The notes under the pieces were generated by a model that saw only the letters and a list, made by a program, of their open reading frames with translations, did no database searches and was not told the DNA's origin. Below are positions 33,471 through 44,984 of a DNA stretch of 64,000 bases, in pieces (within the stretch, counting starts at the first letter, position 1; each line of letters starts with the position of its first letter). The position numbers and the translations under genes were made by a program. This DNA is from Sophora flavescens (taxonomy: Eukaryota > Streptophyta > Magnoliopsida > Fabales > Fabaceae). The stretch spans positions 76,657,228 through 76,721,227 of the forward strand of contig CM061068.1 in assembly GCA_030762895.1 (NCBI GenBank), read 5' to 3'.

Positions 33471-34131
33471 ATGCCTGCAAGTGGCAGGAGGGCATCAGAG
33501 GGGAGGAATGCTGGCATTGTTGTTGACCTCCGAGGCTGGCAAAGGAGGAGGGCGCGGGACCTAGAGTGGTGGAGATGGAGATGGAGGTGGAGGTGGAGGG
33601 TGGGTCGAAGAAGAGGTGGAGCAAAAGGACAATATGCTTGAGCTTGCGGAGAGGATGGGTGCTGGAGGGGAGGCGGCTACCGGGGAGAGGGGGTGGAGGA
33701 AAGGGAAGAGGGATTCAGATCTGTTCGATTTTTGGAAAGCCTCGACATGACAATGACTCAGACGACACTGAGAAGAGAATGTAGCGTTGGTGACCGGTGT
33801 ACTCGCGTGACGGAAGCGATGCCTGGTCCTGCGGCAGAGGAGACCGTGAACAAGGGAGGCAGTGTCTGATGTGGAAGATATTTGATCTAATGTGGGAGGA
33901 ATAAAATAAGATATGTGAACTTCTTTAATTCAACGGTTCTAACTGCTTGTGCACGGTGGGGGTACTCATACACTTGTGCATCGCAGACTTTGCTCTATTT
34001 CTCAGTATGGACTTTTGAAACACAAGTTAAAACTTAAAGTTGGTGTTTTTTTCATGCTAATGAAGCATATGGATCGAGATTATGCAGCTCGGCTTCTAAT
34101 CACTCAAATGGGTAATCATGTTGTTGAATAA
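33471..34131. other. Right half of the MULE-like element and flank, no gene
   Basis: A GA-rich stretch with GGTGGAGATGGAG runs (near 33,560-33,600) gives several overlapping open frames that look compositional. The TIR follows at 33,925-33,966. A short frame ending at 34,131 has no similarity I know. Confidence 0.45.
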
Positions 34132-35401
34132 AAAATATATATTACATGTAGCAATGTTGGACATAAGGTTTTTATTCTGAGATTACATTAACTTTGTCAA
34201 ATTTCAATGAAGACAATCTCCTTTATCTACTTCCTTTGCTATGATTACTAATAAACAACAAGGGCAACCATTTCAATATGTTGGTTTATATATTCGAAAA
34301 CCAGTATTTTTTCATGGCCAATTATATCTTGTTGTCTCAAGAGTGATAGCCACAAAGGATTAAAGATACTTATTTGTGGCAATGAGGAGCAAACCGCTAA
34401 CAATACCATGAATTAATGTAATTTATAAAGAAGTCTTTCAAAACTTATACTAAATAAGTAATTCACGTCTATACTGATTTATATTATATATTATAGTTTT
34501 ACTATTTTTTTAGTTTGGTAAAAAAAATGGTTACTAACTATTCTTTTAACTCTCAAAATCATTATTTACTTTGGTTATTAACCATTTTTCTACTTCTTAT
34601 TATAATGCATTTGTCTTATTTACCGTTTATCTAATTTGCTTGGTGTTCTATTGTAAGAATAATATCTTGAGGAGCAGAATTCATAAATTTATGTTTTTTG
34701 TTATTGTAGTTTTTTTTAAAAAGAAAAAATTGACCATTTGTCATATTACTATTTTTGTTGTTGTTTATATTATTAACAATATGAGGATATTTTTACTTTT
34801 TTCCATTGTTAGGATATTTTTGTTCTTCTCAAGCCGTCCTACCGTCACTTGAGTTATTAGGAGCTTGTTAAATTAAAGGAAAAGTTAAGAATCTTTGCTT
34901 CTCATGAAATCAATTTTATCCAACCTCAAATCTTGGCCATTGGCCAACCTAAGGCCCACCAACCTGACATGCTTTTACATATTTACTTTTATTTAAAAAA
35001 ATTAACAAAAGTATTATTATTTAAAAAATGTAAATCTTAAAAATGGATGAGGGTAAATTAGTAATTTCAATTACTTTTCCTCCAAAATACCCCAAAATAG
35101 GGGAAATGAAAAAAGTGGGCTTGGGAAGAGAATGAAAGATTTATTAAAATCTTCAAAACATTTCCCTCCAATTAATAGAACTTACAAATAAGGAAGAGTC
35201 TCTAATAAACCTCTCATTTCCTTCCCTTCCTCACCAAGAAATAACTCACAAATAAAGCCTTACTAATTAAACTATGTTAATCAGGATTATATATAGAATT
35301 AAAGTATGCACGATTAGTATAAAAAGTTTTACATTGACATCTATTAAATTTTGACATGTGTATAAAGTAGTACGCTTGATAAACATATTTCTAAGAATAA
35401 A
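34132..35401. other. AT-rich intergenic DNA
   Basis: A T-rich frame at 34,571-34,852 encodes a run of hydrophobic residues, as AT-rich DNA often does by chance. I see no gene, RNA or repeat boundary here. Confidence 0.5.
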
Positions 35402-35918
35402 GACTCATTTTGGTCCCTGAGAAAAACATCTGGGTCTATTTTAATCCCTGACAAAACTAAAGTACAAAATTAGTCCCTCGCAAATTTAAACTAGGGACGT
35501 GTTAGTCCCTATGTTACCCCCCATTAGTTTGGGTCCGTTAAGTCAATAACATGTAAGGTTTTCTTCTTAGGTGTACTGTTTTATCATATTTACAATTTCT
35601 ACTATGTAAATTGGCTATTAAGCATTTACTTAAATGCCAAAAATGTTCAAAACAACATCATTTTGAACACAGATGGTAAAAAGAAACTGACTCCTTAAGC
35701 AACCAAAAACGTCATTTAAATGTCGAAAATGAGACATAATCAACGTCACTCCAATTTCTACCCCAATTGGCAACTGTGGAACCATATTCCATGAAGATAA
35801 CGAATGATATCTAACGAGATCAAACGAAAGGATTAAGTATCCCTATTTTGATATTGAGGGGATTAATTTGGCACTTTATTAAAACAAACCGTGTTTTTTT
35901 CAAGAACCAAAATGAGCC
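35402..35918. mobile_element. Foldback (MITE-like) element with 'TTTTGGTCCCTGAG' arms
   Basis: The left arm GACTCATTTTGGTCCCTGAG is mirrored by the right arm, whose reverse complement starts GGCTCATTTTGGTTCTTGA. The arms extend about 70 bases with mismatches and gaps. The middle is non-coding. The left arm also resembles the sequence at 62,597-62,700. A target duplication was not evident. Confidence 0.65.
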
Positions 35919-36788
35919 TTTTTTCTATTTCTAATTTTGTGTGTATAATTAAGATTTATTTTATTTTATTTTTGCCCTAAGGTGTGCAACTGTGCATAAT
36001 TAAGATGAAGATTAAATTAACGAGGAAACTGAAAGTAGATGTGGGATTAGGAAAAGCGAGTGAAAAATGTCTTTCCAGAAAACCTTGATGTAATTAAGTG
36101 CTGTTTTAATATTTTATATTATATATTAAATTAGTATTAATTTATCGTATATAAATATTAATAAAATTTTATTTAAATATTATATTTTTATGTTCAAATA
36201 ATATAATTCTGATTTTTCAGGGGTCCATCGTTGAATTGCAGTGATCTTTTTGGCAGCAGTGGAAAAAAGGCGACTCTATTTGACAACAAACCGACGATAA
36301 AGGCAACTAGGACTTTTGGGCCCATTGTCTTCTCTTACTAGACATGTAACTTTCAGTATGTCTACTACACCTGCTGCAAAGTTATGGCCAGTATTGCTTC
36401 TTCGGCAAAATAGAAGACTGGGTTTAATTAATTTTAATAAAAACAGACATAACACATAATAAAAGTACGTAGAACATTGCCACCATTTTCCTTTTGATTT
36501 TCTAGTTCTAACTATTGTCACATGAGTCACATTTTATTTTTCTTTAAAATCAATTTTTTTAAAATGTATTTATATCTCTAAAACAGAAAGTCCGATTAAA
36601 AAATCAATATATTTTATCAAATTAAAATAAATATATTCTTATTTTTAATGTAGCGGTAGACTCACTTTATTTAAAAGAAATCTTTTTCTCTTCGGAATAC
36701 TTCTCAAACACACACTCAATTTTTTTTTTTGTGGTGATGATTGTGCCAATTCCGGGAGGGGAAACTTGACATATAAATCTTACCAAAT
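35919..36788. other. AT-rich intergenic DNA left of the CACTA element
   Basis: There is a TTATATATTA-rich block near 36,110-36,200 and a short minus-strand frame at 36,276-36,530 with no recognised domain. Nothing else can be supported. Confidence 0.5.
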
Positions 36789-36819
36789 CACTAGTGGAAA
36801 ATATACATTAGACGGTAAA

Positions 36820-37110
36820 GGTTTACGTCAGTTAACCAAAAACTAGACGTTAAAATGGGGGCGGTGGCAGTTTTGTAAATAATTAATTCACTATTAACGT
36901 CAGTTGTTTTAAGGACTGACGTTAAAAGTGGCGCGTGGCGATTTTGTAAATATAAAATCACTATTTGCGTCGAGTTGTTTAATGAATCGACGTTAAAAGT
37001 GTATAGGAAGAAATTATTAAAACTTTTAACGTCAGTTGTTTATAAACCTGACGTTATAAGTGTGATTTTTACTTCAGTTAAATAAATAACTGACGTAAAT
37101 AATCAACTCA
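36820..37110 (+). repeat. Left subterminal repeats of the CACTA element
   Basis: Several copies of AACGTCAGTTGTTT and its inverted complement AACTGACGTTAA alternate. They are the likely transposase-binding sites, by analogy with En/Spm subterminal motifs. Confidence 0.85.
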
Positions 37111-37325
37111 TTCCTATCTTTCTTTCGTTGTCATCTCAGGGTTGTGACTCTTAACGCAGATCATCACTCCATATAGTGCAGTTTATTTCTAATCTTTTTT
37201 TAAAAAAAGTTTATTTTTAATCTTAATTAATTAGCTTGAATTAGTAAATTAACAAATTCTTGTGCAAATTAAAATAAATAAACACTTAACATAAAACAAG
37301 TTATATATGTATAATCAAATCGTAT

Positions 37326-37623
37326 CTCATTGAAGCGATTCATAAGTTACAATTACATGTTTAAAAGATAAAAAATTTTCGCAAGATATATAGCACTAAA
37401 ATTAAAAAAGTTTCTGCTTCAACATCATTTTCTTCTCGATCTGTCTTTGATCAGAATCTCCAACATTGATTCTTCTCATTGAAGCGATTCATAAGTTACA
37501 ATTACATTTTTAAAAGATAAAAAATTTCCGCAAGATATATAACACTAAAATATAAAAAAGTTTCTGCTTCAACATCATTTTCTTCTCAGTCATGTGCTCA
37601 GAATCTCCAACATTGAATGCATC
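37326..37623. repeat. 149-bp tandem duplication inside the CACTA element
   Basis: A unit starting CTCATTGAAGCGATTCATAA at about 37,326 repeats at about 37,475, with few differences. A minus-strand frame (37,800-37,510) overlaps it with no recognised domain. It might be an exon of a second CACTA gene, but that is not supported. Confidence 0.75.
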
Positions 37624-38149
37624 CCCTCCCTCATTTGAAGTCGATGCTCCATCCGAATCCACATCACTTTGGAGCCGTGGCGAGTGAATGGTGCACTCGA
37701 TCTGTTTCAAAGAATATTCTTGAACAGACCACTTGGTTCCAAAGCCGAAGTTTTGAGAAGCGTAGTGGCGATTCTCCAGGAAGGATGATGGTGTGTGCAA
37801 ATCACATTACGTGATTCACCCAACCTTACCATCCATGTTACGTGATTCACACAACCTCAGAAGTTGTTTTGACCATTAAGACAGAGACCTTTAAGTCTAG
37901 GTATAGGAAGAAAGAGTGATGAAGTTAATCTCCATGGCAGAGCCATATTGTGAAGCAGAAAAATTAAAGGAAGGAAGGAAGCTATTTATAGGAGTAGGGG
38001 ATGAAGTTACTAGGCGTCGTAAGTTGCTAAAAAATTAAATTGATCATTAAGAGCATTAGGTTCCAAGGCGCATTGGGAGTTGGCCTGGCAGTCATATATT
38101 ATAAACGTGCAGAAAATAAAACGTCCGAAGGAAAAGGAAGATACACTTT

Positions 38150-38760
38150 TAACGTCAGTTGTTGAATAAAACTGACGTTAAAAGAGTTTTTAAAATAAAA
38201 AATATTTATTTTTAACGTCCGTTGTTTATACAACCGACGTTAAAAGTGTGATTTTTACTTCAGTTAAATAAACAGCTGACGTAAATAATCCTATATCCCT
38301 ATCTGAAATGCCCTGTTGTCACACAGGTCTGTTAACGTCAGTTGTTGAATAAAACTGAAGTTAAAAGTGTTTTTAAAATAAAAAATATTTATTTTTAACA
38401 TCTGTTGTTTATACAATTGACGTTAAAAGTGTGATTTTTACTTCAGTTAAATAAATAGCTGACGTAAATAATCCTATATCCCTAGCTATCTGAAATGCTC
38501 TGTTGTCACTCAATTAACACAGGTCTCAGAGCCATTTTGTGAAGGAATAGAAATATAGAGGAAAAGAAGAGGCAGTATTACAGACTGTTTCAGAAGAATG
38601 TTACTTTAACACTTTTAACGTCAATTGCATTCAACAACGGACGTTAAAAGTGTTTTTTTAAAAAATATTAATATGTAACGTCAGTTTGTTAATAAAAATG
38701 ACGTTAAAAAATTAATTTTAACGTCAGTTGTTTAATACAACTGACGTTAAATGTTGTTTT
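38150..38760 (+). repeat. Internal cluster of CACTA subterminal-type repeats
   Basis: Two tandem units of about 185 bases begin TTAACGTCAGTTGTTGAAT (38,154 and about 38,334). Further AACGTCAGTTG/CAACTGACGTT pairs run to 38,755. Part of the unit (GTGATTTTTACTTCAGTTAA) also occurs near 37,060. The cluster lies 1.4 kb inside the element, beyond the usual terminal position. Confidence 0.8.
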
Positions 38761-39273
38761 ATGTTTACACCCGCGCGTCTTTTGCACTTCGCTCATGACG
38801 TGACGTCTCTTTTCTCTTTTCATCATGCTCAACCCTAAATCACTCTCAACCCTCACTCTCACTCTCACCCAAAGACAGAACCCTAATCGCGAGCTCATCT
38901 CCACCGCAACCACCGCGAGGCTTCTTCGCCACCACCGTGAGGTACACTATTAACCCTAACTCTGTCTTTCCATTCATTCTTTGCAATAACTTGACGTACA
39001 TCTCTCTTTCCCCTTCCCGCGCACTAACTCTCCTTGTCCCTCTCGCTCTCAGAACCACATCGAACGTTGGCCACCACTCGAGCTCCCCTCCCCACCACCA
39101 CGCGAGCACCTATTTCGGTGAGTATTTAGGGCACATTTTTGTATTTTTGGTTTTGAGTGTATGTTGAAACTGTAGTCTCGGTAGTTGAAACTTGAAACCG
39201 TGAGTTTGAGTTGTTTGGAATGTACGTCTCTGTTTTTGGTTTTGAGTGCATGTTGCTCTCTTTGGTTGATCTG

Positions 39274-39386
39274 TCACGGCCGTGATGCTAATCACGGCCA
39301 GGCCGTGATCGATTCTGCACTGTGATGGCATGGTTCATTCGGTTGCACGTTACGGCCGTGATGGACATCACTTGCCAGGCCGTGAC
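39274..39386 (+). repeat. GC-rich palindromes upstream of the CACTA transposase
   Basis: TCACGGCCGTGA (39,274-39,285), ATCACGGCCAGGCCGTGAT (39,291-39,309) and a third copy around ACGGCCGTGAT with AGGCCGTGAC (39,352-39,386) lie within 113 bases. They sit about 60 bases before the first transposase frame. The same arrangement appears once in the solo LTR at 1,462-1,502. Confidence 0.8.
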
Positions 39387-39445
39387 GATGCTTGGCAATT
39401 AATCTTTAAAAACTATAGTTTTCAATCTCTCGTATTGTCCTTATA

Positions 39446-39835
39446 TTGGATATATATATGTTTTGTATATCTCTGAGGACCTATCTAGTTATGGATCGTA
39501 GTTGGATGGTTTGTAAGCGTACTAGTGCTGAGTATTTGAAGGGGGTGGGAGAATTTATAGAATTTTCTCAAAGGAATGTTCCTAATAGTAATGGAATGTT
39601 CTATTGTCCTTGTGTCAAGTGTTTGAATACGAGGAAATGTACGGTGAAGGATATACGTACTCATTTGATTTGTGAAGGGATTTGCTTGAGTTATACAAGA
39701 TGGATATGGCATGGTGATATGTTGTTGAGTAGTAATACGGCGAGTGTCTCCCAAAGTGAGGACGTTGACGTAGATATGGAGGATGATCGAGTAGAGGACA
39801 TGATCCGTGATTTTGGACAAGAATCTTTTCATTGA
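39446..39835 (+). pseudogene. Transposase-associated domain of the CACTA element
   Basis: From the Met at 39,491 (MDRSWMVCKRTSAEYLKGV) the frame fits the transposase-associated domain that opens plant TNP2 proteins. It includes CPCVKCLN (zinc-type cysteines), the CTVKDIRTHLICEG block and WIWHGD. An acidic segment follows. A stop at 39,833-39,835 ends the frame, but TNP2 sequence resumes seven bases later, so it was one protein. The upstream Met at 39,446 belongs to leader sequence. Confidence 0.85.
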
Positions 39836-39841
39836 GCGCAT

Positions 39842-41332
39842 GTGTATGATAGGTTGTGCGGTGATGCGGATAAGCCTTTATATCCAGGGTGTACTACTCA
39901 TACACGGTTGTCGGCGGTGCTAAAATTGGTTTGTGTGAAGGCGAGAAATGGTTTGAGCGATAAAAGCTTCACGGAATTGCTTGAAGTGTTGAAAGACTTG
40001 CTTCCGGAGGACAACACGTTGCCTGACCGTAACTATGAGGCCAAGAAGGTATTGTGTCCTATGGGTATGGAGTATAAGAAGATACACGCATGCCCCAATG
40101 ATTGCATATTGTACACCGGTGTTCATGAAGACAAACACGATTGCCCCAAATGTGGGTTATCACGATACAAAGTGAAGGGTGGTGATGATGATGATGATGT
40201 TGATGATGTGAGAAAAAAGGGTCCTCCTGCGAAGGTGTTGTGGTATCTTCCAATAATTCCAAGGTTCAAGCGATTGTTTGCCAATGCGAAAGATGCGAAG
40301 AATATTATATGGCATAATGATGAGAGGAAACGTGATGGAAAGGTTCGCCATCCTGCTGATTCTATTCAATGGAAGAATATCGATACTATGTTTCCGGATT
40401 TCGCCGATGAGCCAAGAAACCTAAGGCTTGGACTTGCTACGGATGAAATGAATCCTTATGGTAACATGAGTAGTATTCATAGTTCATGGCCTATTCTGTT
40501 GGTGCATGAAGCGCAAATACATGATGTTGTCTATGATGATTTCGGGCCCAAAGCAACCGGGAAATGACTTAGATGTTTATCTAGGTCCCTTGATTGAAGA
40601 CTTGAAAACGTTGTGGGTGGAAGGTGTTGATGTAGTTGATGGGTATTCTCATGAGACTTTCAAGCTTCGTGCCATGTTATTTTGCACCATCAACGACTTT
40701 CCAAAGATACAAGAACTTGTCCGGCAGTGCAGTGTCAAGGGCATAAAGCATGCCCTATATGTGAAGAAGGCACATGCTACACTCAGTTGCATCATGGAAA
40801 GAAGGCGGTTTACCTTGGGCATCGGAGATTTCTTAGATGTGATCACCCATATCGTAAGATGAAAAAAGCTTTTAATGGATGCCAAGAGACAGGAAGAAGC
40901 GCGCGGCCTTAATTGGAGAGCAGGTTTATCGGAGGGTAAAGGACATCGATGTTATATTCGGCAAGTCCAAAAAGAAAGGTAAAGCTGTTGAGAAAAACAT
41001 ATGGAAGAAGAGGTCGATATTATTTGATCTTCCATCATCGGCGCAAGCTTGATGTCGATAATTGCATTGATGTGATGCACGTGGAGAAAAATGTGTGTGA
41101 TAGTGTGATCGGGACGCTTCTCAACATTCAGGGCAAGACAAAGGATGGTGTGAATGCTCGTCTCGACCTCGTTGCTATGGGTATACGAGAGCAGTTAGCT
41201 CCAGTTGTTGAGGATGGTAAGCGGACTTATTTGCCGCCAGCATGTCATACTTTGTCAAAAAAAGAGAGACAAAGTTTCTCAAGTGGTGTCTTGAGGGCAT
41301 CAAAGTTCCACATGGTTACTCTTCAAATATGA
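39842..41332 (+). pseudogene. TNP2-type CACTA transposase catalytic region
   Basis: Frames at 39,842-40,567, 40,506-40,862, 40,682-40,912 and 40,949-41,332 overlap in different phases and together follow the TNP2 order: LCPMGMEYKKIHACPNDCIL, a C-x2-C pair (CPKCGLSRYK), NLRLGLATDEMNPYGNMSS, a GPKQPGNDLDVYL block, the LRAMLFCTINDFP tract and CIDVMHVEKNVCDSVIGTLL. A GATGAT run at 40,180 encodes poly-Asp. At least three frameshifts are needed. The protein would bind and cut the CACTA ends. Confidence 0.9.
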
Positions 41333-42288
41333 AGAGGCTTGTCTCTAGTGATCTTAAATTGGTTGGCTTGAAGTCTCATGATTGTCACATCTTGATGCAA
41401 CAACTTCTGCCCGTTGCTATTCGTGGTATTGCTACAAAAAATGTGAGACATGCCATTACTCGGTTGTGCTCATTCTTCAATTATATATGTAGCAAAGTCG
41501 TTGACCCCCGTATGTTGGATGACTTGGAAGTTGAGGCTGCTACAATCTTGTGCCAATTGGAGATGTATTTTCCTCCTTCCTTTTTCGACATAATGGTTCA
41601 CTTAATTGTTCATTTGGTGAGGGAGATTAGATTATGTGGGCCGGTTTTTCTGAGATGGATGTACCCAGTTCAGCGCTACATGAAGATCTTAAAAGGGTAC
41701 GTGAAGAATCCTCATCGTCCGGAAGCATCTATTGTTCAAAGGTATGTTGCAGAAGAAGCTATTGAGTTTTGTTCGGACTACCTTCATAACACGGATCCTA
41801 TAGGGGTTCCTAAGCCTCGGCATGATGAGATCAGATGTCAAGGTAAGGGTACACATGGATTAAGAATTAATAGGAAGGATCGGGAGGAAGTGCTTCAAGC
41901 ACATTTGTATGTATTGAACAACATCGAATGTGTTCAGCCTTTCTTATTTGAACATAAAAGAAAAGTCAATCAAGAAAACCCTCGAATGAGTGAAAGGTGG
42001 TTGTTGAACAAGCATAACAAGACTTTCTTACCATGGTTCAAGGAAGAAATGCTTAAGGATGGTAGTAATCGCTTCGATGACGTAAAATGGCTAGCACGTG
42101 GGCCTAACTTCAACGTCATATGTTGGAGCGGATACGACATAAATAACTTTTCCTTTTATACAAAGGAACAAGATAACAAGAGTACCATGCAAAATAGTGG
42201 GGTTATGATCGTGGCGAAGCAATGCACTTCTCTAGTGCAAAGGACACAAAACCCGTTAAAGACCGACACCTTACTTTGGATATATTGA
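41242..42288 (+). pseudogene. DUF4218 domain of the CACTA transposase
   Basis: This frame is open for 348 residues. It contains GLKSHDCHILMQQLLPVAIR, LCSFFNYICSKV, LEMYFPPSFFDIMVHLIVHL and GPVFLRWMYPVQRYMK, all marks of DUF4218, which follows the catalytic region in plant TNP2 proteins. A basic segment and the start of DUF4216 follow. The frame breaks at 42,286-42,288. Confidence 0.9.
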
Positions 42289-42672
42289 AGATATTTGGGT
42301 GCTCGATTACACTAAGCTTACGGTGCTTAGGTATTTAAATGTAAGTGGGTTGATAGTAACGGTGGTGTACAAACCGACGAATTGGGGTTCACATTGGTAG
42401 ACCTCAACAAGTTAGGTCATATAAATGAGCCTTTCATAATGGCTTCCCAAGCAAAACAAGTGTTTTACATCACTGATCCTTCTAACAAAAGGTTGTCCGT
42501 GGTTCTCCAAGGAAAAAGCATGTATAATGGTAGTGATGAAAATGAAGATTCAAATCTTGATATTCCCGAGACTCCTTCTTTTTCAACAAACATGCCTACT
42601 ATAATCGAGGAGACACAGGTGGATGATGTACATGCCACTCGTGATGATCATCACGAAGGGATATTGATATAG
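42289..42672 (+). pseudogene. DUF4216 and C-terminal end of the CACTA transposase
   Basis: In a shifted frame the sequence gives a KDIWVLDYTKLT-like tract. Then, at 42,382-42,672, GFTLVDLNKLGHINEPFIMA and QAKQVFYITDPSNKRLSVVL, the end of DUF4216. The acidic tail stops at 42,670-42,672. This completes the usual TNP2 domain order. Confidence 0.87.
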
Positions 42673-42879
42673 GTAGTTTAAACTTAGTATACATTTATAA
42701 CCTGTGTTAATAAATTAATATATATTGTTTTGAAAAGGCATACATTATATGGATCATTGTTCCATTTTTCCTTTGCAATTCTGTAATGTGTTTGATATTA
42801 CGTATTCTTGGGATATTTCTTGAATGCGAGGATGGCTTAGGGGAGTGATATTTTAAAACTGAATTTTTAAAAAAATACT

Positions 42880-43230
42880 ATTAACGTCGGTTGTATCATA
42901 CAACCGGCGTTAAAAGTATTTTATAAAAATATACAGTGCACTATTAACGTCAGTTGTTTACTACAACTGACGTTAAAATTAAGACCTTTAACGTCAGTTC
43001 TTTATAACAAATGACGTTAGTTTTAACAAAATTTACGTCGGTTATGTTAAAGAACTGGCGTTAATTTTGACAAAATTAATGTCAGTTGTGTTAAAGAACC
43101 GACGTTAATAGTGTTATATTTAACTGACGTTAAAAGTGTAACTTTTAACGTCAGTTGTATTTACGTCAGTCAGTATTCTGACGTAAAAAATCAATTTTAA
43201 CTGACGTAAAAAGCACTTATTGTACCAGTG
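42880..43230 (+). repeat. Right subterminal repeats of the CACTA element
   Basis: At least eight copies of AACGTCAGTTG or CAACTGACGTT in both orientations lie in 350 bases before the right terminus. They mirror the left end. Confidence 0.88.
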
Positions 43231-43899
43231 AATTCAAACTAGTAGACAAAATATATTTCAGATTTTTTTGGTTTTATAATTTTTTTGTCACCACTTTCGA
43301 TATTCGAAAGTTCTATTGGACCTTGACTAATCCGAGTCGATTTGGATGGTTCATATAAAAAGACAAAGCTCTTCAATAGCATTTTTTTTTTAATTAACAA
43401 GACTTGAACTCAATACTTTGTTTAAGGAGAATTAAGCTCTTGCTACTAGAACCATTAGCATTGGTTGTGGTTTTATAACTTTAAAGAAAGTTAGGTGCAC
43501 ATCTTTATATATATTGGAGTATGTAGGAGAATTAGAGTATATATTTATAAAAATAAATAAACTTAATTGTAATGAGAGGATAAAAATATATAAATAGTTT
43601 AATTTTAATATATTGTCAGTATAAAACTTTTTTATATTATCAATCAATTATAAATCATTATATATATGTCATTTAAGATAGGTATGATGAGAAAAAAATT
43701 AATGATGTAACAATTTATATTAATTTACACTATAGATATTTTTTATAATGACGACACATATTAATTAAATTCACATATTGTAATAAAAAAAATTCACGGT
43801 TAAAATATTAGATGATAGCATCATTCATAACTTTTTAACATATGTTTCAAAATTTCGGTAAGTTGAATTAGTTCTATTAATTTTAATGGATTGTGCTTA
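43231..43899. other. AT-rich intergenic DNA
   Basis: There are TATATA-rich runs, and no open frame or repeat I can support. Confidence 0.5.
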
Positions 43900-44190
43900 C
43901 ACTACAAGAAAAATGACTTTTAGTGACAGACAAAAACCGTCACTAAATGTAATAAATCCGTAGCTAAATGTCAATTTGACATTGACCGACGAACTATGGG
44001 GCCGTAAACTTTGATGGTATAAATAAGGATGGTTTTTGTGTGTCACTATAGGTTTTATCGACAGATGACATACTTTTACCTACGATTGCATATGTCTATC
44101 ACTAAAGGTTCTACAGACATATTACAAAGCGTAGGTAAATGTCATTAACTTATACCTACAGCCCCCGATGGTAGGTAAAAAGCAAATTTT
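43900..44190 (+). mobile_element. Remnant of a second CACTA-type end
   Basis: It begins CACTACAAGAAAAATGAC, the common plant CACTA terminus. Diverged subterminal words follow (GTGACAGAC, GTCACTAAA, CTACAGACAT, and GTAGGTAAA/TTTACCTAC pairs) up to about 44,190. No matching right end was found. Confidence 0.65.
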
Positions 44191-44755
44191 AGTAAAAAAA
44201 TTAATTTCCATTTATGATCACCACCCATTATTGATTATGAAATAAAATTTATTTTATTTTATTATTACTAAATTAAATTTTATAAAATTTATTTTATACG
44301 ATGTTACATGATTATACCAAAATCGTCACAATTAACCTTTTTAATATGTTATATATTATTAAAACAGTCTTTAATTTATTGAAATATAATTACTAATTTT
44401 ATTAAACTTAATATCATTTCCTACTAAACTCACAAATTTTTCAACACAATTGAGTTACTTTTCATATAATATTCAATGAAAACTAATTACAAAAGGAATC
44501 AAAACTATCCATCTCCAAAGTTCCTATTTTCTATATACTTGAATTTCAGAAGTAAAATGGAAAAACAAACATGTGTATATGAAGTTCAAAATATAGTTAA
44601 CAACCACTTAGGAGATTTGCGATGTCATTGTATTTACAATCAGAGCATTCTCACATCTTCATCATCATATCTTTGTATCCAAACCTTGTCCCTGAAATTA
44701 TCGGTCAGCTAATTACAATTTAAAGAGTTAAATTAAGAAACCATAAAATTGTAAG

Positions 44756-44758
<3 letters not shown>

Positions 44759-44802
<44 letters not shown>
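44759..44802. repeat. (TA)22 microsatellite
   Basis: Twenty-two uninterrupted TA dinucleotides. Such runs can form cruciforms. Confidence 0.97.
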
Positions 44803-44805
<3 letters not shown>

Positions 44806-44917
44806 TTCAAGAACCAACTTCTCATCTGCAAGACAACAACTTTAAGAGTGACTTAAATAGGATGAGATCCCAACATGAAAATAGGAATAGGATTAAAAAT
44901 AATCAGATGGCCTTTAC

Positions 44918-44984
44918 CTCTTAGAAAGTAAAACAAAGTGATGGTTAACAGGATCTTGTGGGGCATTTGCCATTAGCCGTCTCT
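44918..44984 (-). pseudogene. Possible isolated exon, glycosyltransferase family 14-like
   Basis: On the minus strand a TTTATGCAG acceptor is followed by 67 bases. One frame of these reads RRLMANAPQDPVNHHFVLLS, then GTAAAGG as donor. The peptide resembles the ERRLLANAL-D...FVLLS block of plant core-2/I-branching-type proteins (DUF266, GT14). I found no neighbouring exons in this window. The short length makes the match weak, and it could be chance. Confidence 0.35.

Larger units (their letters stand above)
27110..33966. mobile_element. MULE-like TIR element of about 1 kb, split by a solo LTR
   Basis: The left end has GGTACCACCGTGCACATG (27,116-27,133). The right end, in reverse complement, reads GTACCCCCACCGTGCACAAG. 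The similarity extends inward (AGTTT-AAACCATTAGAT against AGTTAGAACCGTTGAAT). Removing the Athila-type LTR and one target copy leaves about 990 bases with a CT-rich left half and a GA-rich right half. No transposase is seen. MULE-like is an inference from the long imperfect TIRs; no 9-base duplication was established. Confidence 0.45.
36789..43230 (+). mobile_element. CACTA (En/Spm-type) DNA transposon, both ends present
   Basis: It starts CACTAGTGGAAAA. The right end, in reverse complement, starts CACTGGTACAATAAG. The three-base duplication AAT is present on both sides (36,786-36,788 and 43,231-43,233), as expected for CACTA elements. The 6,442-base element carries subterminal repeats at both ends and a TNP2-type transposase region at 39,446-42,672. 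The transposase has frameshifts, so the copy is probably not autonomous, but it could respond to a related enzyme. Confidence 0.93.

Noticed and set aside
33450..33784. Open frames with Arg/Gly/Trp-rich products
   Set aside because: They come from a GGTGGAGATGGAG run, overlap in two phases, and have no domain.
34571..34852. Hydrophobic 93-residue frame resembling a membrane protein
   Set aside because: T-rich DNA gives Phe/Leu/Ile-rich frames by chance, and there is no supporting context.
44630..44700. A minus-strand terminal exon ending RYDDEDVRML
   Set aside because: It has an acceptor-like site but no similarity to the nearby GT14-like block or any family I know.
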